The notes beneath the pieces are model-generated. The model saw only the letters and a list, made by a program, of their open reading frames with translations. It was not told the DNA's origin and did no database searches. The position numbers were made by a program, and so were the translations under genes. From Geoalkalibacter ferrihydriticus DSM 17813 (lineage in GTDB: Bacteria; Desulfobacterota; Desulfuromonadia; Desulfuromonadales; Geoalkalibacteraceae), in the NCBI RefSeq assembly GCF_000820505.1, contig NZ_JWJD01000001.1, forward strand, positions 131,094 through 195,093: 64,000 bases of DNA, read 5' to 3'. Below, piece after piece: positions 7,379 to 16,701 of the stretch (position 1 is the stretch's first letter; every line of letters starts with the position of its first letter).

Positions 7379-8419
7379 TCAGTCCACCTGCAGCCGCCCG
7401 CTGGGATCGGCGGCAATGCGGCCGATGAGAAAGGCGGCGCAGCCGGCGGATAAGAGTTTGTCGCGCAGGGCGGCGGATTTGTCGGCGGCGACGCTGATAA
7501 GCAGACCGCCGGAGGTTTGCGGGTCGGCGAGCAGATCGAGAATTGGCGTGGATATCCGGGCGGCGTCGAGAACCTGTGGCAGGTAGTGACTGCGGTTGCG
7601 GTAACTGCCCTCGGGTATCAGGCCCATGGCGGCCATCTCCAGGGCACGGGGATAGGCGGGCAGGGCATCGCCTTGCAGGATTACGCATACCTGACTGGCC
7701 ATGGCCAGTTCGAGGGCGTGACCAAGCAGGCCGAAGCCGGTGATGTCGGTGCAGGCGTTGACACCAACCTCGAGCATGATCTCGGCGGCGCGCCGGTTGA
7801 GGGTTGCCATGCCGGTGATGGCTTCGCTCAGATCCGCTTCGCTTAAAATCTCGCCTTTGAGAGCAGTGGTGAGAATTCCGGTCCCCAGGGGTTTGGTCAA
7901 AAATAGAAGATCTCCGGCGCGCGCCCCGACCGTAGTGACCATTTTGCGCGGATCAACCAAGCCGGTGACGGAAAGACCGTACTTGGGTTCATCATCCTCG
8001 ACCGAATGGCCGCCGGCGATGACCGCTCCGGCCTCGGCGACCTTGTCGGCCCCGCCTTGCAGAACCGCGATGAGAGTCTCAACCCCCAGTTGACAGAGAG
8101 GAAAGCCGATGAGGTTGAGGGCGGTGATGGGCCGGCCGCCCATGGCATAGATGTCGGAAAGCGCATTGGCCGCGGCAATCTGGCCGTAGACGAAGGGATC
8201 GTCCACCACGGGGGTGAAGAAATCCACTGATTGCACCAGTGCCAGTTCGTCCGAGATGCGGTAGATACCGGCATCGGCGAAGGGAATGGCGGCCGACAGT
8301 AGATTCGGGTCGGTGGATTGTGGCAGTTGACGCAGAACCTGCGCCAGGGTTTCGGGCCCGATTTTGGCCGCTCAACCCGCTGAGCGTGATAAGCTCGTCA
8401 ACCGAACTTTGTGGTTCAT
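7379..8419 (-). CDS. selD: Selenide, water dikinase containing selenocysteine (Sec16, UGA at 8372-8374)
   Basis: SelD makes selenophosphate from selenide and ATP for selenocysteine insertion. A plain reading starts only at 8236, but the frame continues upstream through one TGA to an ATG at 8419 with a GGAG site. The joined N-terminus reads SRSAG-U-AAKIGPETL, the normal SelD active-site loop with selenocysteine in the place of Cys17 of E. coli. The total length of 346 residues matches the family. Downstream motifs include VDFFTPVVDDPF, NALSDIYAMGG, DITGFGLLGH and ADPQTSGGLL. It sits downstream of selB, separated by a hairpin, so it may also have its own promoter. Translation depends on the SelB and SelA encoded next door. 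Confidence 0.93.
8330..8345 (-). promoter_or_regulatory. SECIS-like hairpin in selD mRNA
   Basis: In the mRNA sense the segment reads GGCGCAGGUUCUGCGU. A CGCA/UGCG stem closes a GGUUC loop centred about 34 nt after the UGA codon. The apical part resembles the E. coli fdhF element (GCAGGUCUGC), in which SelB contacts the loop G and U. The distance is longer than in fdhF but within the range accepted for bacterial SECIS. This was folded by eye only. Confidence 0.5.
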
Positions 8420-8513
8420 GTTTTTCTTTCTCCGTTGGGGTAACCCTCTGTGGTTGCCCGCCGTTACGGCCTTGGCCTGGTGGTCCGGTCTTGTTCTTCG
8501 GCGCGGCAAATCA

Positions 8514-8544
8514 GTCCGGGGCAGGCGCAAGGCGTGCCCCGGAC
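8514..8544 (-). terminator. Hairpin between selB and selD
   Basis: A perfect 10-bp inverted repeat (GTCCGGGGCA / TGCCCCGGAC) with an 11-nt loop begins 3 bp after the selB stop. On the minus strand it is followed by TGATTTG, a weak T tract, so it may attenuate rather than stop transcription into selD. Confidence 0.5.
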
Positions 8545-8547
8545 ATT

Positions 8548-10473
8548 TTATTGGTTCGGCAGCTTCCATGCCACGCGCTCATCGCCGACGCGGCGCGTAT
8601 ATTTAAGAGCGTCAAAATGTTCGAGCAGCGCCTGTACCTGTTTGCGCGCACTGCCGAACAGATCGCGAAACTGCGCCAGGGTCAGGGTCTGGTGGCCGGC
8701 AAAATGCTCTTGCAGGAGGCGCAGTGCCTGAGAATAGGTGTCGATATGGAGAAAGCTCTCCTCGTTGAGCTTGACCAGTTTCCCCTCGGCAAACAGAAAA
8801 GAAAAATAGAGATCCGCCTCGGCGGCGGAAATGCCGAGACGATCCATCATTTCCTTGCGGTTTTTCGCCAGGGCTCCTTCCTCGCGGTAGGTTTCCTCAA
8901 GCTTTTTCAACATCTCGGCCTGGTGCGGAGAGGGGCGCGGCTCCCAATCGGGCAGACGCAACCACTCGGCTTTCTGCACCAACTGACCGTCATCAATCAC
9001 CATTTGTAAAAGTTTTTGAAAGGCTTTGGGGGAAACCTTGTCGGGCAGCGCCCCTTTGAGGGTCGCATGAGGAATGCCCGGCTGCAGAGGGTTTGCCTCG
9101 TGAAAGCGGGTTAGTTCGTCAATGAGGCGATGGCGCCAGGAAGCAATGGCGTCACTGGTTGCCCACTGATCGACCAGTTGCCAGGCGAGTCCTTCCTCTT
9201 CGAGGGTTCGCAGATTCTGTTCCACCCGGTCGCGGCCGAGGCCGGAAAGAATTTCCAGATTTTTTACCGTAGAGGTCTGCTGTTCGGCCAGCTTCTGCAA
9301 GAGAAAGGACTTTTCGCCGCTTTCAAGTTCCTTGAGTCCCGCCATGATGTCGGCGCGGAAGCGCCGGTGTTTGACTGGCCGAGGATCAAGCACCCGGCCG
9401 CCGCCAATGGTGGTCATGGGGCTGTACGAACGAACGATGAAGCGGTCTTCGCGATGGGCGACCAGAGGGCGGTCAAGGTGAATCTGGGCGATGACGCTTT
9501 CACCCGGTTGCAAAACATCGCGGTCGAGCAGCGCCACCAATCCGACGACACGGGCGGTGCCCAGATAGAGGTGCACCGGATCACGAAAACGCAGGGGCCG
9601 TGGTGCACCGGCCAACAGGCTGAGACGTGCGTCGATGCAGGTGGTTTGCTCAAAAACCTTGGGCGTGGCGACCACCGCGCCGCGACGGATGAGTTCGCGG
9701 TTGAGTCCCGCAAGGTTGAGAGCGACCCGTTGCCCAGCGCTGGCTTCGTTCACCTGTTTGCCATGAACCTGCACTTCGCGGATCCGCACTCCCTGGCCGG
9801 GGGGCAGTACATCCACCATGTCGCCGGGGCGTACCTTGCCGGACAGCAGGGTGCCGGTAATCACGGTACCGAAGCCGGGCAGGGTGAAGTGACGGTCGAT
9901 GGGCAGCCGCATGGGGCCGTCGCTGTCTTTTTCCGGTAGGGTGCGAACCAGACTTTCAATCAGGGCGACGAGTTCATCAAGCCCCGTTTTGGATATCGCA
10001 GAAACCCGGGCCACCGGGGCTTGGTCCAGAAAAGTTCCGGCGATTTCTTCACGCACTTCCTCTTCAACGATATCGATCCAGTCCTCTTCCGCCAGATCGC
10101 ATTTGGTCAGCACCACGATTCCCTTGGGTATCTGCAGCAGATCGAGGATTTGCAGGTGCTCGCGGGTCTGGGGCATGACCCCTTCGTTCACGTCGACGAC
10201 CAGCAAAACCAGGTCGATGCCGCCGATACCGGCCAGCATGTTGCTGATGAAGCGCTCGTGGCCCGGTACATCCACGACGCCGGCAATCAGGCCGCTGGGC
10301 AGACGAAAAGGGGCAAAGCCCAGGTCGATGGAGATGCCGCGGGCTTTTTCTTCCTTGAGGCGGTCGGTTTCAACACCGGTCAGAGCGCCGATCAGGGCGG
10401 TTTTTCCGTGGTCGACATGGCCGGCGGTGCCGATGATGACATGGCGCTCGGATGGGGATGCGGATTTACTCAT
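8548..10473 (-). CDS. selB: Selenocysteine-specific elongation factor SelB
   Basis: The 641-residue protein delivers selenocysteyl-tRNA to ribosomes paused at UGA. Its N-terminal GTPase domain shows G1 GHVDHGKT (about residue 18), G3 DVPGHE and G4 TKCD. EF-Tu-like domains 2 and 3 follow to about residue 350. The C-terminal 250 residues correspond to the winged-helix repeats that bind the SECIS hairpin. Its start overlaps the selA stop by 8 bp, so selA and selB are translationally coupled. The gene is complete and typical in length. Confidence 0.96.
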   Translation of the reverse strand: MSKSASPSERHVIIGTAGHVDHGKTALIGALTGVETDRLKEEKARGISIDLGFAPFRLPSGLIAGVVDVPGHERFISNMLAGIGGIDLVLLVVDVNEGVMPQTREHLQILDLLQIPKGIVVLTKCDLAEEDWIDIVEEEVREEIAGTFLDQAPVARVSAISKTGLDELVALIESLVRTLPEKDSDGPMRLPIDRHFTLPGFGTVITGTLLSGKVRPGDMVDVLPPGQGVRIREVQVHGKQVNEASAGQRVALNLAGLNRELIRRGAVVATPKVFEQTTCIDARLSLLAGAPRPLRFRDPVHLYLGTARVVGLVALLDRDVLQPGESVIAQIHLDRPLVAHREDRFIVRSYSPMTTIGGGRVLDPRPVKHRRFRADIMAGLKELESGEKSFLLQKLAEQQTSTVKNLEILSGLGRDRVEQNLRTLEEEGLAWQLVDQWATSDAIASWRHRLIDELTRFHEANPLQPGIPHATLKGALPDKVSPKAFQKLLQMVIDDGQLVQKAEWLRLPDWEPRPSPHQAEMLKKLEETYREEGALAKNRKEMMDRLGISAAEADLYFSFLFAEGKLVKLNEESFLHIDTYSQALRLLQEHFAGHQTLTLAQFRDLFGSARKQVQALLEHFDALKYTRRVGDERVAWKLPNQ

Positions 10474-11884
10474 CAGATAAGTTCATAGCCTTCTTCAGGG
10501 ATTGCAGGAGCAGATCTTCTTCCTCGGGGCTCAGGGTGCGCAGATTGAGAAGCAACTGATCTTCGTGAATGCGGCCGATGACCGGCGGGATCTGGCGACG
10601 CAGGCGCGCGGCCAACTGGTCGACGGAGCCGTCGCGTGGTGACAGGGCTAACGCAAAACCCGGCAATTCGGTCAGGGGCAGGGCGCCGCCGCCGACCGTC
10701 GCTGTCGCCGCAACGACCGCGAGGGTTGCTGCATCGCCAAGCTGCCGTGCACAACGCGCGGCGAGACTCTCCGTGCGGATGCGCAGCTCTTCGGCGGTGG
10801 CGGCGAGCATGGCGAGGACCGGGATTTCGCGCAAGGCGGCGTCGCGGTCGAGGTACAAACGCAGGGTGGCCTCCAATGCCGCCAGGGTCAATTTGTCCAT
10901 GCGCAGCGCCCGAGCCATGGGATGCTTGCGGATTTTTTCGATCAATTCACGACGACCCAGAAGAATGCCCGCCTGCGGCCCCCCCAGAAGTTTGTCACCG
11001 CTGAAGGTGACCACATCGATGCCGGCCGCTACGGCTTCAGCTACCGTGGGCTCACGCGGCAAGCCGTACTCGGAGAGATCGAAGAGCATGCCGCTGCCGA
11101 GATCTTCCATGACGGTTATGCCGTGGCGGCGGCCCAATTGGGCAAGTTCGGCGCCGGAAACCTCGGCACTGAAACCGACGATGCGGTAATTGCTGGTGTG
11201 GACTTTGAGCAGCAGACCGGTATTTTCGCCGATGGCACCCTCGTAGTCGCGCAAATGGGTCTTGTTGGTTGCGCCCACCTCGACCAGGTGCACACCGCTG
11301 GCCGCCATGACTTCGGGGATACGAAAGGCGCCTCCAATCTCGACCAGTTCGCCGCGCGAGACGATACCCTCCTTGCCCTGTGCCAGGGCTGCCAGAGCAA
11401 GATAGACCGCGCCGGCATTGTTGTTGACGACCGCGGCCGCCTCGGCGCCGGTCAGGCGGCAAAGCAATTCTTCCACATGCGTGTGGCGGTGGCCGCGCCG
11501 ACCGTCGCTCAGATCGAGTTCGAGATTGGAATATCGGCGGGCCGTCTGGTCGATGGCCGACAGGGCCGAGGGGGCCAGGGGTGCGCGACCCAGGTTGGTG
11601 TGGAGCAGGGTGCCGGTGGCGTTGATAACCTGGCGCAGATTCGGGGCCAAGCGCGCCAGGGCACGCTGCGCGGCCGCGCGCGCGATATGTTCCTCGTCCA
11701 TGACCTCGGGGGGGATTTGCGACGAATCGTTAAGAATGCGGCGGCGCACTTCCGCAACTGCTTCCTGGGCGGCTTCCTTGAGCAGGATCGCCGGGCAGCG
11801 CCCAGCCAGGGTCGCCAGGGCGGGCTGCTGAAGAAGACGATCTATGGCCGGCAGGGCACGAAGGGCGTTGTTGTGATCAGACAT
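10466..11884 (-). CDS. selA: L-seryl-tRNA(Sec) selenium transferase
   Basis: SelA is a PLP enzyme that converts Ser-tRNA(Sec) to Sec-tRNA(Sec) with selenophosphate. I start at the ATG at 11884 (MSDHNNALRALPAI), giving 472 residues; the open frame runs 33 codons further without a family match. Visible motifs are VINATGTLLHTNLGRAPL near residue 80 and the PLP lysine segment VTFSGDKLLGGPQAGI near 290. It is the first gene of the selA-selB(-selD) group. No selC (tRNA-Sec) was found between these genes. Confidence 0.96.
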   Translation of the reverse strand: MSDHNNALRALPAIDRLLQQPALATLAGRCPAILLKEAAQEAVAEVRRRILNDSSQIPPEVMDEEHIARAAAQRALARLAPNLRQVINATGTLLHTNLGRAPLAPSALSAIDQTARRYSNLELDLSDGRRGHRHTHVEELLCRLTGAEAAAVVNNNAGAVYLALAALAQGKEGIVSRGELVEIGGAFRIPEVMAASGVHLVEVGATNKTHLRDYEGAIGENTGLLLKVHTSNYRIVGFSAEVSGAELAQLGRRHGITVMEDLGSGMLFDLSEYGLPREPTVAEAVAAGIDVVTFSGDKLLGGPQAGILLGRRELIEKIRKHPMARALRMDKLTLAALEATLRLYLDRDAALREIPVLAMLAATAEELRIRTESLAARCARQLGDAATLAVVAATATVGGGALPLTELPGFALALSPRDGSVDQLAARLRRQIPPVIGRIHEDQLLLNLRTLSPEEEDLLLQSLKKAMNLSDE

Positions 11885-11987
11885 GAATAGTCGCCTTGGC
11901 TGGTCGGAATCCTGGCCATGAGAGGCGTGGTTACCCCTGCATGCAGGCTCACACCAATACCATAAAAAACCGCAATGGGACAAGAAC

Positions 11988-12017
11988 TCCCCACGCGCTC
12001 AGGCAAGGCGTGGGGGA
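11988..12017 (-). terminator. Hairpin downstream of the CheB/CheR-kinase gene
   Basis: An inverted repeat (CCCCACGC / GCGTGGGG) with an 11-nt loop lies 10 bp past the stop of the large kinase. It is followed on the minus strand by GTTCTTG. It probably separates that gene from selA. Confidence 0.45.
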
Positions 12018-12027
12018 GAAACGAAAT

Positions 12028-15000
12028 TCAGGAGCCATCGGACGCAACGCCGAGGGTCTTTTCGATGGTTTGCAGAAACTCCCCAACCTGAATGGGTTTG
12101 GTGATGCGCCCGTCCATGCCGGCGCGCAGGAAGCGGCGCCGGTCATCTTCTCCGGCATGGGCGGTCAGGGCAATGACCGGGGTGCGCCGCCCCAATTCTG
12201 CTTCTTTCTGGCGCAGAATACGGGTCACCTGCATGCCGTCGAGCTGCGGCATTTGAATATCCATGAGCACCAAGTCAAACGAATCGTTTTCAAGCCGCTC
12301 CATGGCTTCGGCCCCATCGGTGGCGGTGATGACCTCCCAGCCCTTTCGTTTGAGGACGGTGGAGACCAGGTGCCGAATCATCGCTTCGTCTTCGGCCAGG
12401 AGAATCCGCGCCGGGCTGTCTTGGTGACTGGGACGTTCAGGTTGCCGCGAAAATTGCCTTTTTCGAATGAGGGTCCCCGCCTCGGGTTCCAGGACCGGAC
12501 GGGCTGGAATGGTAAAGAGGAATTTGCTGCCTTTGTCAGGTTCGCTCTCGACCCAGATCTCTCCTCCCATCTGGCGCACGATTCGGTGGCAGATGGCCAA
12601 TCCAAGACCGGTGCCGCCAAAGCGGCGGGTTGCGGAGCTGTCGATCTGGCTGAAGCTTTGGAAGAGCAGGGATTGTTTTTCGGGGGGAATGCCGATCCCG
12701 GTATCATCAACGGAAAAAAACAACATGGCGCTGCCGGGGTCGACTTTTTCATCTTTTTTAAGGCAGATATGCAGATCGATGCGGCCCTTATCGGTGAATT
12801 TAACCGCATTGGACAGCAGGTTAGTCACCACTTGGCGCAGGCGTAGCGAGTCACCGATGATGTGTCGCGGCACGGCGGGATCAGCGTGAAAGTGGATAGG
12901 GAGCTTTTTCTTGGCGGCCTCCATGGCAAATCCGGCCAGGGTGGTCTCAACACCATCGATCAGGTCGAAAGGGGTTTCTTCGAGAATCAAGCGTCGCGCC
13001 TCGATACATGAAAAATCCAGCAGATCCTCAATTAGGCGCAGCAGCGTCTCCGATGAAGACTGAGCCATGTGCAGAAACTGCTCCTGGTAGGGGCTGAGCT
13101 GTGTCTCGCCGAGTAATTCCTGAGCGCTCTTGATGATCGTAAGAGGTGTGCGTACCTCGTGGCTTACATTCGCGAGAAAATCGCTTTTGGCCCGACTTGC
13201 ATTTTCGGCGGCTTGCCGTGCCTCATTGAGTGCTTTTTCCGTTTCCTTGCGTTCGGTGATGTCAATACCGCTGCCCCAGATGGTCCAGCCGGGGATAGCG
13301 CAGGTACAGGCGCCGTTGGACCAGAGGATGGTTTTGCGCATGCCTCTTTTGTCCCGGATCGCCAATTCGAGTTCGGCCGCGGTACCTTCACCCGAGCAGA
13401 TCTCCTGCAGCCAGCGGCGGCGGTTGTCGGCATCGGCGAACAACCGCTCGGGAGCCATGGGATTGCCGACCACCTCCTCGGCCAGATAACCTGTGACCCG
13501 CTCACATTCGCGGTTCCAGAAAACAATTTGCCCACATTCATCGGCGGCAAAGACCATGGCCGGCAGGTTGTCGACGACCACCTTGAGCCGCCTCTCGCTG
13601 TCTTCAAGGGCCAGTTTCTGCTTGCGTGCTTCCGTGATGTCGTTCCAGGCTACGACGGCCCCCGAAATGTCTCCCGACCGATCGCGGATGGGCGCGGCAT
13701 GCACTGCTGCCACGATCGGCTCGGCGTCAGTGCAGCGCAACAGCCATTCGGAACCCGTGGTCACTTCGCCTTTGCGGATGGCCCTGACCAGCGGCAATTC
13801 CTCTGTCCGGGTCAGATGTTCGCCATTAAGATGAAACATCCCCCACAGTTTTGGGTATTCACGCACCGTCGCGGAACGCACCTGTTCCAAAGTCAGGCCG
13901 CACAGATCGAGACCGCAGCGGCTGATCATGAGTAGCTTGCCGTCGCGGTCGGCAACTCCCAGCCCCATGGGGATGTGATCGATAATTGCCTGCAGAATCC
14001 TGCGCGACTCCTCGGCTTCGCGGGCGCGGGCTTCGGCAATTTTGCGCTGGCGTTCTCGGTCTTCTTCCGCCTCTTTGCGCAGACTGATGTCGATAAAGGA
14101 AATGACCACCCCTTCGATGACATCCTGTAGCGAACGATAGGGAAAGATACGCAGCAGAAAACAGCGACCCTCCTCGGTGCACATCTCCTGCTCCTGTTCG
14201 TTGAGCTTTTGCAATACGGCGCGGGCTCCGGCGAGAATCGGCGTGGTGTCGAGCTTGCCCGCAATATGGTGAAAAGGTCGACCGAGGTCTGATTCTATAA
14301 GGTTGAAGATTTCAGCGGCCGCAGGCGTGAACCGTCGGACTCGAGCCTCCTTGTCAAGAAAAACCGTGGCGATCTGGGCGCTCGTGATCAGATTGGAGAG
14401 ATCGCTGCTGGTGCGGGCCAGTTCTTCATTCTTGCATTGGACTTCGGCGTTGACGGTGATCAACTCTTCGTTGAGGGCTTGCAGCTCTTCCCGCGAAGTC
14501 TCCAGTTCCTCGTTGGCGGAGTGAAGCTCTTCGTTGATGGACATCAACTCTTCGTGAGAGGATTCGTAATCGCTCACCGAGCTGCTAAGTTGCTCCGTTT
14601 TGCTTTTGAGCTCCTCTTCCAGGTATTGGATGAGGTGATCCCTGTCATGCACGCCTGGCGTGGGCGCGGCGGCATCTTCAACAGCTATTTCCGCGTTCGG
14701 CTCAACGGGATGTTCCTGAATCACGACCAGCAGCAGGTCATTTTCGACTCCGGTGCTGAAGGGGTCGGCGATAATGTCGAGGTGGCGAGGGCGCCCCCCG
14801 CAGTTCAGGCGCAGGCCCTGGTAAGTCGTCTTTTTTTTATCCTTAAACGCTTTGAAGATGAGGGAGCGCAATGCCGGCTGCAGTTCTTCCCGGGCCATGC
14901 GGATCAAGTTGAAATTGGCGGTGCCGACGGGCGGCACGAGAAAATCTCCCGTACCGCTGGGGAAGTGGACGACATCAAGGTCGCGGTTGACCACCACCGC

Positions 15001-16572
15001 CGCGGGGGCATACTCGCGCAGCAGTTTTTTTTCGGCCAGCGCACCGAGGGAGATTTGGGAACCCCGGGAATCAGAAGTTTTGAGCGACGAAAGAGCCGCC
15101 ACTGCGCAAGTCATTGGGGCAAGGCGCCGGTCGCGGGGAGCCTGATTCTCGCCCCGCTGAAAGAGGCGCCATTTCTTGTCGATGGCAGAGAAATAGCCGG
15201 CTGTTTCGCCCAGATGCTCAGAGGCCCCCAGCAACAGGTATCCGCCGGGACGCAGCACCTGCTGAAAGCTGACCAGCACTTTCTGCTGGGTTTGGGGCTC
15301 AAGGTAAATCAGCAGGTTTCGGCAGGAAATGAAATCAAGTCTAGAAAAAGGTGGATCTTTGAGCAGATTGTGATGGGCGAAAAGGATTTTTTTGCGCAGG
15401 GTTTCTTTGACGCGATAGCCGTCTGGTTCAAGTTCGAAAAAACGCTCCAGACGCTCCGGAGCAACATCCCGGGCGATGCCGAAAGAATAAAATCCGCACC
15501 GCGCAAAAGAAATGGCCTCGGGGTCGAGATCGGTAGCGAAAATCTGGATTTCGGCATTGGAGTTGAGTTGCTCGAGGGTTTCGCTGAACAGGATGGCCAG
15601 GGAGTAAGCTTCTTCTCCCGTTGAGCAGCCCGCGACCCAGGCACGTAAGGGTTGAGACCCGTCATGAGCGGCGAGCAGAGCAGGGAGGACTTTTTGCTGC
15701 AACAGCACTTGCGCCTGCTCGTCCCGGAAAAAACGGGTGACGCCGATGAGCAGATCACGAAACAGGGCATCGATTTCCTCTTCGGAATCGCGCAGCAGTT
15801 TCAGGTATTCTCCAAGGTTTCGTCGTCCACGGATAACGAGCCGGCGGCGGATGCGGCGCAGCAGCGTTTTGGGCTTGTAGCAGGTGAAGTCCTGAGCATG
15901 CCGGCGCTGCAACAAGGCAAGAACCCCCTTCAATGCCTTGGTGTCGGCAGTCGCCGGAGTTTCTTCTTGTGGCTGTCCACCGAGAAAGGGAATGATCTGA
16001 GTGAGTTTTTCTGCCAGGTCCGCTGGGGGCAGACTCCAGTCAGCCTGCTTACAATGTTCGAGGCCTTCAACCGCCTGTGCAAGCACCAGTCCGCCCTGCG
16101 CCTTGAGTGCCCGGATCCCGAGAGTGCCGTCCTTGGAGGTGCCGGCAAGCATTACGGCGGCTGCCCGCTCGCCCTGCTCCTCGGCCAACGACCGCAGGAA
16201 ATGGCCGATGGGTGCCAGGGGGGTGTGTCCAACGGGAGGCGGGTCGAGGCGTAGTCGCCCATTCTCGACGCGCAAGAAACGATCCGGGGGCAGAACATAA
16301 ACCCGGTTGGGTTTGAGTGCCAGGCCCTCGCGCGCCGTGGTCACTTTCATCGCGGTATGGCGGCCGAGAACCAGTGCGAGGCGGCGATCTTGTCCGTCGG
16401 GGAGGGTGGCGAGAACCACCAGGGCTGCTCCGGTATTGCCCGAAAGCGAGTGAAGAAAGGTCTTGAGGGCTTCGAGGCTTTCCGGCGAAGCACCAACAGC
16501 AATAATGGGGCAGGGCGAAGATCTGCCAGCGTCGCCCCTATCCTCTCGATGGACCGAATTGCGTGATGCCAT
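12028..16572 (-). CDS. CheB-CheR-PAS-histidine kinase-receiver hybrid
   Basis: This is a very large (1514 residues) soluble signalling protein. In order: a CheB-like methylesterase domain (about 20-200); a CheR methyltransferase domain (about 225-480, RDLLIGVTRFFRD and WVAGCSTGEEAYSLA); a long Glu-rich coiled coil (about 640-725); three PAS modules; a HisKA dimerisation helix (NVSHEVRTPL); a HATPase; and a C-terminal receiver (LVLMDIQMPQLDG). I chose the ATG at 16572, which has a GAGG site, over a TTG 15 bases upstream. In the CheB part the usual QHL segment reads ATL, so the catalytic His seems absent. Such CheB/CheR kinases form a known family, but their targets are rarely known. No chemoreceptor gene is nearby. 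Confidence 0.9.
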   Translation of the reverse strand: MASRNSVHREDRGDAGRSSPCPIIAVGASPESLEALKTFLHSLSGNTGAALVVLATLPDGQDRRLALVLGRHTAMKVTTAREGLALKPNRVYVLPPDRFLRVENGRLRLDPPPVGHTPLAPIGHFLRSLAEEQGERAAAVMLAGTSKDGTLGIRALKAQGGLVLAQAVEGLEHCKQADWSLPPADLAEKLTQIIPFLGGQPQEETPATADTKALKGVLALLQRRHAQDFTCYKPKTLLRRIRRRLVIRGRRNLGEYLKLLRDSEEEIDALFRDLLIGVTRFFRDEQAQVLLQQKVLPALLAAHDGSQPLRAWVAGCSTGEEAYSLAILFSETLEQLNSNAEIQIFATDLDPEAISFARCGFYSFGIARDVAPERLERFFELEPDGYRVKETLRKKILFAHHNLLKDPPFSRLDFISCRNLLIYLEPQTQQKVLVSFQQVLRPGGYLLLGASEHLGETAGYFSAIDKKWRLFQRGENQAPRDRRLAPMTCAVAALSSLKTSDSRGSQISLGALAEKKLLREYAPAAVVVNRDLDVVHFPSGTGDFLVPPVGTANFNLIRMAREELQPALRSLIFKAFKDKKKTTYQGLRLNCGGRPRHLDIIADPFSTGVENDLLLVVIQEHPVEPNAEIAVEDAAAPTPGVHDRDHLIQYLEEELKSKTEQLSSSVSDYESSHEELMSINEELHSANEELETSREELQALNEELITVNAEVQCKNEELARTSSDLSNLITSAQIATVFLDKEARVRRFTPAAAEIFNLIESDLGRPFHHIAGKLDTTPILAGARAVLQKLNEQEQEMCTEEGRCFLLRIFPYRSLQDVIEGVVISFIDISLRKEAEEDRERQRKIAEARAREAEESRRILQAIIDHIPMGLGVADRDGKLLMISRCGLDLCGLTLEQVRSATVREYPKLWGMFHLNGEHLTRTEELPLVRAIRKGEVTTGSEWLLRCTDAEPIVAAVHAAPIRDRSGDISGAVVAWNDITEARKQKLALEDSERRLKVVVDNLPAMVFAADECGQIVFWNRECERVTGYLAEEVVGNPMAPERLFADADNRRRWLQEICSGEGTAAELELAIRDKRGMRKTILWSNGACTCAIPGWTIWGSGIDITERKETEKALNEARQAAENASRAKSDFLANVSHEVRTPLTIIKSAQELLGETQLSPYQEQFLHMAQSSSETLLRLIEDLLDFSCIEARRLILEETPFDLIDGVETTLAGFAMEAAKKKLPIHFHADPAVPRHIIGDSLRLRQVVTNLLSNAVKFTDKGRIDLHICLKKDEKVDPGSAMLFFSVDDTGIGIPPEKQSLLFQSFSQIDSSATRRFGGTGLGLAICHRIVRQMGGEIWVESEPDKGSKFLFTIPARPVLEPEAGTLIRKRQFSRQPERPSHQDSPARILLAEDEAMIRHLVSTVLKRKGWEVITATDGAEAMERLENDSFDLVLMDIQMPQLDGMQVTRILRQKEAELGRRTPVIALTAHAGEDDRRRFLRAGMDGRITKPIQVGEFLQTIEKTLGVASDGS

Positions 16573-16701
16573 GTCATCTGCCCTCAATAATAAATTAAAT
16601 TCATGTGCACGGTGATTGTATTTTTTATTTCCCTGAACAGCAATAGTATTTGTGAGACCTAATCAGTTGATCGACAATATCGAAGCACTGCGCGGCGCGA
16701 A

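Noticed and set aside
8420-8513. Possible riboswitch or tRNA-Sec between selB and selD
   Set aside because: No cloverleaf with a TCA anticodon and no known riboswitch core is visible; only the hairpin at 8514-8544 is clear.
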